From assembly GCA_937900325.1 (NCBI GenBank), contig CALCEX010000070.1, forward strand, positions 1-64,000: DNA of 64,000 bases, given 5' to 3'. Made by a program: the position numbers and the translations under genes. Shown piece after piece: positions 16,387 to 22,611 of the stretch (position 1 is the first letter of the stretch; the number at the start of each line of letters is the position of its first letter). The notes below the pieces were generated by a model, which ran no database searches, was not told where the DNA came from, and saw nothing but the letters and a program-made list of their open reading frames with translations. The DNA comes from an uncultured Clostridia bacterium (GTDB lineage: Bacteria > Bacillota > Clostridia > Christensenellales > CAG-138).

Positions 16387-17392
16387 GGTATGCCTCCTCA
16401 AGGTACTGTACCCCGTGAAGATCGAGGTACTTCTTCATCTTATCGCCAATTTCCCGGTTTTCCGGGAGCTGTATGAGGGTATAGCCGTGCATCTTGCCCT
16501 CTATGGTCTTTGTATCCGCAAAGAGTATGTTCACCGGCGCGCCGCACTCCAGCACCATGTCGCATATTACGGGGCTGGAGGTCTGGGTGCCGTCGAATAT
16601 GATGCGCAGGCACCTTTCGCCCAGCACCTCCTCGCCGAGCCTTCCGCTTGCATAGAGGAGCTTCCGCGCTATATCCGTCTTTGGGTTCATGAATATGTCG
16701 GATACGTCGCCGACCTCCGCTATGCGGCTGTGGTCTATTATGGCCACCCTGTCGCATATCTCCTCTATGACGCTCATCTCGTGGGTTATGACTACTATGG
16801 TTATTCCCAGGGTCCTGTTTATCTCCTTGAGCAGGGACAGTATGGAGCGGGTAGTGGTGGGGTCAAGGGCCGAGGTGGCCTCGTCGCAAAGCAGCACCTT
16901 CGGCTTTGGGGCCAGCGCCCGGGCTATCGCGATCCTCTGCTTCTGCCCGCCGGAAAGCTGCGCGGGATAGGCCTTTTCCCTGTCCTCCAGCTCAACCAGC
17001 TTCAGAAGCTCCCTTGCCCGGTCTATGGCGTCCTTCTTGCTTACCCCCGCTATCTCCAGCGGGAAGCAGATATTCTCCAGGGCGGTCTTTTGCATGAGCA
17101 GATTGAACTGCTGGAATATCATGCCTATGCCCCTTCGGGCGTTGAGCAGCTCCTTCCTGTTCAGCGCCCCGAGCTTTTTGCCGTCCACCGTTACGCTGCC
17201 CTCGGTGGGGTGCTCAAGGTAGTTCATGCATCTTACCAGCGTGCTCTTGCCCGCCCCCGAGAGGCCGATTATGCCGAATATCTCCCCCGCCCTTATGGAA
17301 AGGTCTATATCCCGCAGGGCGGTCACGGCGCCCGCCCCGGCGCCAAAGGTCTTTGTAAGGCCCCTTATCGCTATCATTTCCCGCTCTTCCAT
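16379..17392 (-). CDS. metN: Methionine ABC transporter ATP-binding protein
   Basis: MetN drives methionine import. From the ATG at 17392 (CAGGAG upstream) it has 337 residues. Walker A is GLSGAGKST (about 38-46), the signature is LSGGQKQR, Walker B is VLLCDEAT, and the last 90 residues form the NIL regulatory domain that senses intracellular methionine in this family. It is the first structural gene of the operon, about 250 nt from its promoter. The leader contains the attenuator described separately. Confidence 0.95.
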   Translation of the reverse strand: MEEREMIAIRGLTKTFGAGAGAVTALRDIDLSIRAGEIFGIIGLSGAGKSTLVRCMNYLEHPTEGSVTVDGKKLGALNRKELLNARRGIGMIFQQFNLLMQKTALENICFPLEIAGVSKKDAIDRARELLKLVELEDREKAYPAQLSGGQKQRIAIARALAPKPKVLLCDEATSALDPTTTRSILSLLKEINRTLGITIVVITHEMSVIEEICDRVAIIDHSRIAEVGDVSDIFMNPKTDIARKLLYASGRLGEEVLGERCLRIIFDGTQTSSPVICDMVLECGAPVNILFADTKTIEGKMHGYTLIQLPENREIGDKMKKYLDLHGVQYLEEAYHV

Positions 17393-17432
17393 CTTTTTCT
17401 CCTGTTTGTTGAATTTTGAAAAATATCGCATT

Positions 17433-17462
17433 AAAAAAGCCGCAAGCTCACGCGCTTACGGC
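17433..17462 (-). terminator. Attenuator terminator in the metNIQ leader
   Basis: Minus strand: GCCGTAAGC, loop GCGTGA, GCTTGCGGC, then six T (bases 17438-17433). It lies 40 nt before the metN start. Its 5' arm and loop (CGTAAGCGC, 17460-17452) are also complementary, with one G-U pair, to GCGCTTGCG at 17520-17512 in the leader ORF. Terminator and antiterminator are therefore mutually exclusive. Confidence 0.8.
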
Positions 17463-17498
17463 CCATAATTCAAAATACCGCCTTTATTGTGAAAGGCT

Positions 17499-17588
17499 TT
17501 ATTGCAGGCAACGCAAGCGCTCTCCATGCCCGAGGGACATGGAGCAGCACATCATCATGCCGTACATAATAGCAGCGTTGTTTATCAT
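17499..17588 (-). CDS. Met/Cys-rich leader peptide of metNIQ
   Basis: This 29-codon ORF is preceded by AAAGGAG seven bases before its ATG. It has five Met after the start, three of them consecutive, and the run MMMCC at codons 11-15 with a further Met17. A strong hairpin (CTCCATG/CATGGAG plus CCC/GGG, 17522-17544) begins at codon 16, and the antiterminator strand covers codons 23-26. The stop is 37 nt before the terminator stem. This is the architecture of ribosome-mediated attenuation: stalling at Met (and perhaps Cys) codons would free the antiterminator. It is too short for routine gene calling. Confidence 0.75.
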   Translation of the reverse strand: MINNAAIMYGMMMCCSMSLGHGERLRCLQ

Positions 17589-17649
17589 ATATGCTCTCCT
17601 TTCCCTTTTGCATGGGCCGTCCGCCCTGCCGGATTTATCATTTTTCGGA

Positions 17650-17679
17650 ATCATAACACGGATAAGCGGGCTTTGTCAA
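17650..17679 (-). promoter_or_regulatory. Promoter of the metNIQ operon
   Basis: Minus strand TTGACA (17679-17674), 18 bp, TATGAT (17655-17650). Transcription would begin near 17643, so the leader is about 250 nt and includes the leader peptide. I searched this leader for S-box (SAM) and T-box hallmarks and saw none. Confidence 0.75.
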
Positions 17680-17731
17680 CTGTTATTTTTATTTTTTTGC
17701 AACGCGCCGCTTTTTTCAGATTTTTTCCACA

Positions 17732-18493
17732 TTATAATCCGAAAAGCCGCTCCGCGTTTTCCTCCGCCGCCCTTTCCATCTCCTCCGGGCTTATCCCCTT
17801 TATCTCCGCCATTTTGCGGCAGATGACCGGTACGCTCCCGGGGTCGTTGCGCTCCCCGCGGCGGGGCTCCGGGGCCATATATGGGCAGTCCGTCTCGGTG
17901 AGAAGCCTGTCGAGGGGGGTGGCGGCGCAGGCCGCGGGGCCCTTTTTGTTTGATTTGAAGGTCAACGCGCCGCCGAAGGCTATATAAAGCCCCAGCCCAA
18001 CGCAGCGCTCCGCCGTTTCGGCGCTGCCGGAAAAGCAGTGCATGACGCCCCTGAGCCTTCCGTTATAGCCCTCCAGCACCTCCATGCAGTCCCCGTAGGC
18101 CTCCCTTATATGCATCGATACCGGCATATCCCTCTCTATCGCCATATCGAGCTGGCGGCGGAACAGCTCAAGCTGCTTTTCCCGGTCGTAGGGCTTCCAG
18201 TGGTAATCCAGCCCTATCTCCCCCAGCGCGACGCACTTCTCATGCTTCAGGTATTTTTCCAGCGCGGCGATATCGCTTTCCGTATAGCTTTCCGCGAATT
18301 CAGGGTGAATGCCGAAGGCAAGGTATATGCCGGGGTTTTTCTCCGCAAGCTCCGAGGAAGCCGCAAAGTCCCTCGGGTCGCAGGAAATTTCTATTATTTT
18401 GCCTACGCCGCTTTCCGCAAGGCGGCCTATGAGCTGCTGCCTGTCCCCGTCGAAGGCCGCGTCCGTCAGGTGGGCGTGGGTGTCTATGTACAT
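17732..18493 (-). CDS. tatD: TatD-family metal-dependent DNase
   Basis: The 253-residue protein is of standard length. The metal-binding HAHL motif lies at the N-terminus (MYIDTHAHLTD), with EIGLDYHW near 95, a histidine in MPVSMHIREA, GVMHCFSGS, and TETDCPYMAPEPRRG near 200. TatD proteins are 3'-5' deoxyribonucleases. Its ATG directly follows the gpsA stop and uses AAGGAG inside the end of gpsA, so the two are co-translated. In Bacillus the tatD homologue yabD lies downstream of metS; here metG is 10 kb away. Confidence 0.93.
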   Translation of the reverse strand: MYIDTHAHLTDAAFDGDRQQLIGRLAESGVGKIIEISCDPRDFAASSELAEKNPGIYLAFGIHPEFAESYTESDIAALEKYLKHEKCVALGEIGLDYHWKPYDREKQLELFRRQLDMAIERDMPVSMHIREAYGDCMEVLEGYNGRLRGVMHCFSGSAETAERCVGLGLYIAFGGALTFKSNKKGPAACAATPLDRLLTETDCPYMAPEPRRGERNDPGSVPVICRKMAEIKGISPEEMERAAEENAERLFGL

Positions 18494-19444
18494 CTAAAAC
18501 TCCTTCTTTATGCTGCGCATGAACAGCGCGGTGAGCTCGTCCCTGGGGTCCGCGCCGTTGTAGAGCACCTCATGCACCGCGCGGCATATGGGCATATCCA
18601 CCCCGTATTTTTCCGAAAGCGACATGATCGCCTCTACGGTATAATACCCCTCCGCGAGCTTGCCGTAGCTTCTGCCCCTTACAAAGGCCTCGCCGAAGGC
18701 CCGGTTATGGCTGAACTCGGAAAAGACCGTCGCCTGATAGTCGCCCAGATGGCAGAGGCCGTAGGCGGAGCGCTCTATCCCTCCCATTGCCGCTATGAGC
18801 CGGCCGACCTCCCGGGTGCCCCGCGCCATGAGCGCGCCCTTGAGGTTTGTCAGGCCCATGCCGTCCAGTATGCCCGCCGCTATGCCTATCACGTTCTTCG
18901 CGGCGGCCCCCACCTCGTTCCCTATAAGGTCCCGCCCGTAATAGAACCGTATGAGGCTGGAGCCGAACTGCGTCACAAGCCGCTCCTTCAGCTCCTCCGA
19001 GGTGCCGTCTATCACCATGCAGTTGGGTATCCCCGCCACGAACTCCTGAACGTGGCCGGGGCCCAGCCATACGGCGACGCCGCTTCTGGGCAGATATTCC
19101 AGCGCGATCTCTGAAAGCCTTTTGCCGCTGCCCTGCTCTATGCCCTTCATGCAAAGCACAAGGTCGCCCGAATAGCCCTGCGCGGCTATCTCGGAGGCCA
19201 CCTCCCTGAAGGACTGCGCGCCCACCGATACCACTATCAGCTCCGCCCTTACGGCCTCCTCCATGCGGGATATGAGCCGTATGCTGTCTGGCAGCGTCAC
19301 AGTGCCGTTGGTGCGGCTCTCCCTGAACTGCTTCATGTGGGGCGAGTCCTCCCGCCCGTAAAGGCTTACGTCGTGCCCCGTTTTGTCGAGATACCAGGCT
19401 ATAAACGAGCCCCAGCGGCCGCAGCCTATTACCGTGATCTTCAT
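18494..19444 (-). CDS. gpsA: NAD(P)H-dependent glycerol-3-phosphate dehydrogenase-family protein
   Basis: GpsA makes sn-glycerol 3-phosphate for phospholipids. The 316 residues keep the N-terminal nucleotide loop (GCGRWGS, where GAGSWGT is common), GPGHVQEF, and the catalytic lysine in GAAAKNVIGIAAG (about 179-191). It is somewhat divergent, and the C-terminal tail is short, so a related dehydrogenase cannot be excluded. It is followed by tatD without a gap and preceded by an ABC exporter gene with 15 bp between. Confidence 0.85.
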   Translation of the reverse strand: MKITVIGCGRWGSFIAWYLDKTGHDVSLYGREDSPHMKQFRESRTNGTVTLPDSIRLISRMEEAVRAELIVVSVGAQSFREVASEIAAQGYSGDLVLCMKGIEQGSGKRLSEIALEYLPRSGVAVWLGPGHVQEFVAGIPNCMVIDGTSEELKERLVTQFGSSLIRFYYGRDLIGNEVGAAAKNVIGIAAGILDGMGLTNLKGALMARGTREVGRLIAAMGGIERSAYGLCHLGDYQATVFSEFSHNRAFGEAFVRGRSYGKLAEGYYTVEAIMSLSEKYGVDMPICRAVHEVLYNGADPRDELTALFMRSIKKEF

Positions 19445-19459
19445 GCCTTTTTTGTTCCT

Positions 19460-21190
19460 TTATACGTCTATTATCTGATAATTATAGAGGTTCGCGTACA
19501 TTCCGCCAAGGGCCATAAGCTCCCTGTGGCTGCCCCTCTCGGCTATGCCGGAGGGCGTAAGCACAACTATTTCGTTGGCGCTCTTTATGGTGGAGAGCCT
19601 ATGGGCAACGATTATGCAGGTGCGCCCCTTCGCAAGCTCAAACAGCTCCTGCTGTATCTCCATCTCGGTCTGGTTATCCAGCGCTGAGGTGGCCTCGTCC
19701 AGTATCAGTATGCCGGGATCCTTGAGGAATACCCGGGCTATGGATATGCGCTGCTTCTGCCCGCCGGAAAGCTTCACGCCCCGCTCGCCCACCTGGGTGT
19801 CGTAGCCGTCCTCCAGCGTCATTATGTAATCGTGGATGCGCGCCTTCTTCGCTGCCTCTATTACCTGCTGCTCCGTGGCGTCAAGATCGCCGTAGCGTAT
19901 GTTGTCGGCTATGCTGCCGTCAAAGAGGAATACGTCCTGGGCGACTATGCCTATATTGCGCCTGAGGGATACCCTCGTGAAGTCCCTTATGTCCGTGCCG
20001 TCTATGGTTATGCGGCCCGCATCGGGATCGTAAAAGCGGGGTATGAGGTTGCACAGCGTGGTCTTTCCGCCGCCGGAGGGGCCGACGAGAGCCACCGTCT
20101 CCCCCGCGGGTATATGAAGGTCCAGGTGCTTTATCACCTTCTCCGCTCCCCTCGCGTCGCTGTTTTTATACCTGAAGGATACGTCCTCAAAGGCGATATC
20201 CCCAAGGAGCCTGCCCGCGTCCACCGCGCCCGGCGAATCCTTCTCAACGGGCTCGTCCATTATCTCGGTAAACCGCTTGAAGCCCGTCGTACCCGATTGA
20301 AGCTGCTCGAACATATTGACTATCTTACGCACGGGAGTGAAGAAGTTGGATACCATCAGCAGAAAAGCGGTGTATTCGCCGGCGTTTATGCTGCCCTTAA
20401 AGAAGAACAGCCCGCCGAAGAGGAGTATCGCAAGGTATGTAAGGTCCATCAGCAGCTCCGCCTCGGTAAAGAAGCGCGCCATGGCCCAATAATATTTGCT
20501 CCGTATGCCGGTGAGCTGGCGGTTAAGCGCGTCAAAGAGCGTGAGCTCGTGCTCCTCGCCGGTATATGCCCGGGATACCCGAACGCCTGATATGGCGGTG
20601 CCTACGTTGGCGTTTATCTCACCCATCTTTACCCGGGTGGCCTGAGAGGCGCGGTTGAGCCCAAGGCGGGCCCTTGCCGTTATGAAAACGGTGCAGGGCA
20701 GCATCACGAGCAGTATCAGCGCGAGCGGCAGGCATATCGTGGAAAGCCACGCCACCGCCCCTATGAGCATCACCACCGAGAGGAATATATCCTCCGGCCC
20801 GTGGTGCGCAAGCTCGGATATTTCCTGAAGATCGTTGGTCATCCGGCTCATCAGCACGCCGCTTTTGTTATCGTCAAAGAAGCTTATGGGCAGCCTTTCC
20901 AGGTGGGCGAACATCTCCCGGCGCATATCCGCCTGTATCCGCACGCCCACGATATGCCCCCAGTAATCCACTATGAAGGTCATTGCCGCCTTTAAAAGGT
21001 ATATCCCCAGCAGCACGCAGCACCACAGCACCAGCCGCCGCATATCCCTCTCCGGCACATAGACGTTTATTATATCCTTGGCTATTATCGGATAAAACAT
21101 ATTGCACGCCGATATTATCAGCGCGCAAAGCATATCCGTATAGAAAAGCCTTTTATGGGGTTTGTAGTAGGATGCAAACCGTTTGAACAT
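19460..21190 (-). CDS. ABC exporter half-transporter (MsbA/BmrA-like)
   Basis: The 576 residues fuse a six-helix type IV membrane domain (about 1-310) to an ATPase domain. Walker A is GPSGGGKTT (near 375), Q-loop VAQDVF, signature LSGGQKQR, Walker B ILILDEAT and the switch histidine in VAHRLST. It should work as a homodimer, exporting lipids or drugs; the substrate cannot be told. A strong AGGGAGAG site precedes the ATG. It stands between the CotH-VTC-DUF4956 cluster and gpsA on the same strand, so it may be co-transcribed with the former. Confidence 0.9.
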   Translation of the reverse strand: MFKRFASYYKPHKRLFYTDMLCALIISACNMFYPIIAKDIINVYVPERDMRRLVLWCCVLLGIYLLKAAMTFIVDYWGHIVGVRIQADMRREMFAHLERLPISFFDDNKSGVLMSRMTNDLQEISELAHHGPEDIFLSVVMLIGAVAWLSTICLPLALILLVMLPCTVFITARARLGLNRASQATRVKMGEINANVGTAISGVRVSRAYTGEEHELTLFDALNRQLTGIRSKYYWAMARFFTEAELLMDLTYLAILLFGGLFFFKGSINAGEYTAFLLMVSNFFTPVRKIVNMFEQLQSGTTGFKRFTEIMDEPVEKDSPGAVDAGRLLGDIAFEDVSFRYKNSDARGAEKVIKHLDLHIPAGETVALVGPSGGGKTTLCNLIPRFYDPDAGRITIDGTDIRDFTRVSLRRNIGIVAQDVFLFDGSIADNIRYGDLDATEQQVIEAAKKARIHDYIMTLEDGYDTQVGERGVKLSGGQKQRISIARVFLKDPGILILDEATSALDNQTEMEIQQELFELAKGRTCIIVAHRLSTIKSANEIVVLTPSGIAERGSHRELMALGGMYANLYNYQIIDV

Positions 21191-21221
21191 ATCTCTCCCT
21201 TTCGGTTTTTCAAAGGAGGGG

Positions 21222-21875
21222 CTACGCCACTATGTCTCCCTGATGGGTAATAAGGCTGGCGTCGTACACGCCCTCCACCCGGAGGAACTTCTCTACGAAG
21301 CCCGTCTCGTTCTCCCTGAGGCGCAGCTCCATGGTAAGCTCTATGCTGCCGGGGCGCACTACCTTGCTCTTGAGCCTCGCGTTGGGCAGCTGCTTGGTCA
21401 TCTTTCGTATGGCGTCGCCCGCCGCCTCGCTGTAATGAAGTATCAGCAGGTAGCTCTGCGCGCCGCCCTTTCCCCTTGAGCCGGAGATGAGCAGCACGAA
21501 TACGCCTATCAATATGCCGGCGATCACGGCCACGTCATAGAACTTTGTGCCAACGGCGATGCCCTCGCCCACCGCCCAGAATATGAAGGCGGTATCCAGC
21601 GGATCCTTTATGGCGGTGCGGTAGCGGACGATGGACAGCGCGCCCACCATGCCGAGGCTGAGGGTCAGGCTGTTGTTTATCAGCATCAGCATCAGCGACG
21701 TGACGACCGTCATCATTACCAGCGCCATTCCGTAGGTGCGGGAATACATAACGCCGCTGAAGGTCTTTTTATATATGAACCATACATAAAGGCCCATGAG
21801 CAGGCCGACTGTCAGCGTAAGTATCACCTGAACGGGGTTCATGGTAATGGTCAAAAGATCGGAAAAGCTTATCAT
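21222..21875 (-). CDS. DUF4956 membrane protein
   Basis: The 217 residues have four N-terminal membrane segments (within about 15-145), the family motif GMVGALSIVRYRTAIKDP, then a soluble C-terminal domain. DUF4956 proteins have no established activity but are often encoded beside VTC-domain and CotH-kinase proteins, exactly as here (9 bp after the VTC gene). AGGAGG precedes the ATG. The arrangement suggests it is a membrane partner of the polyphosphate polymerase-like protein. Confidence 0.88.
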   Translation of the reverse strand: MISFSDLLTITMNPVQVILTLTVGLLMGLYVWFIYKKTFSGVMYSRTYGMALVMMTVVTSLMLMLINNSLTLSLGMVGALSIVRYRTAIKDPLDTAFIFWAVGEGIAVGTKFYDVAVIAGILIGVFVLLISGSRGKGGAQSYLLILHYSEAAGDAIRKMTKQLPNARLKSKVVRPGSIELTMELRLRENETGFVEKFLRVEGVYDASLITHQGDIVA

Positions 21876-21884
21876 GTGTTCCTC

Positions 21885-22610
21885 CTAAAACTCAAACTTT
21901 CTGCATATGCAATACTTGCTCACGGCGCTGCGCACGTTGGAGTCTATCTGCAAAAGCTCCCTTATATAGCCCGGCAGATAGTTGTTGAACTTTACCTCCA
22001 GCACAAGGTCGCCGTCCGTTATCACGGGATAGGTGGGCTGCGTCATGTCGAATATGTCGGTCCCCCGATAGGCGGTGCGTATATCCTTATCGAAGGTTAT
22101 GCGGACGTCCTCCACGGGATAAACATACGCCTCCCTGGTATAATCCACCATCACCCGGGGGCGCAGGCATTTTGTCGCGAACTCCGCGAACATCCGCCTG
22201 GCGAAGGGCTCCTTTCGGGAGAGGAGGAAGGCGTAGTCCCCCCTTATAAGGCTGTCGCACTCCGCGCGGCTCAATCGTATGGACTGCTTCGCTATGAAGC
22301 TGCCCTCCTTGTGCTTGCACTCGAGCTTTATAACGTCGTCCTTCCCGTTGTATACCCGTATGCGGAACTTGTCCCTCTCGTCCACTCCGGAGAGCTTTTC
22401 CCAGAGGGCGTCGTCAAAGGGGCTGTCGAAATACAGGCTCCTTATAAAGTACTGCCCGCCGTTTCTTACGGCGTTTTCGTCCTGCCGTATGCAGGAGCGC
22501 AGCCTTCTTGAAAGTATCTCGTAGTCTCCCCGGTTGATGTAGTATTTCAGCTCGTGGCGGTATTGTACGGGCCGCCTGCTCGATCGCGCCGGCCTTCTGG
22601 CCTTTTCCAT
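21885..22610 (-). CDS. VTC-domain (polyphosphate polymerase-like) protein
   Basis: The 241-residue protein is one CYTH/VTC tunnel domain. Characteristic basic and acidic strands are all visible: YRHELKYYI (about 18-26), RSLYFDSP, FRIRVYN, KLECKHK, MVDYTREAY, DVRITFDKDIR and LVLEVKF. In yeast Vtc4 this fold makes polyphosphate from ATP on the cytosolic face of a membrane. No SPX domain is present. It lies 2 bp after the CotH gene and 9 bp before the DUF4956 gene, a tight three-gene module. Activity is inferred, not shown. Confidence 0.88.
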   Translation of the reverse strand: MEKARRPARSSRRPVQYRHELKYYINRGDYEILSRRLRSCIRQDENAVRNGGQYFIRSLYFDSPFDDALWEKLSGVDERDKFRIRVYNGKDDVIKLECKHKEGSFIAKQSIRLSRAECDSLIRGDYAFLLSRKEPFARRMFAEFATKCLRPRVMVDYTREAYVYPVEDVRITFDKDIRTAYRGTDIFDMTQPTYPVITDGDLVLEVKFNNYLPGYIRELLQIDSNVRSAVSKYCICRKFEF

Positions 22611-22611
22611 T

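Noticed and set aside
17393..17650. S-box (SAM) riboswitch or T-box expected upstream of metN.
   Set aside because: No conserved S-box core or T-box sequence was found; the leader peptide and terminator explain the region better.
17716..17728. Single TTTTCCACA, a canonical-like DnaA box, near tatD.
   Set aside because: It is isolated, and this DnaA probably prefers TTATCAACR.
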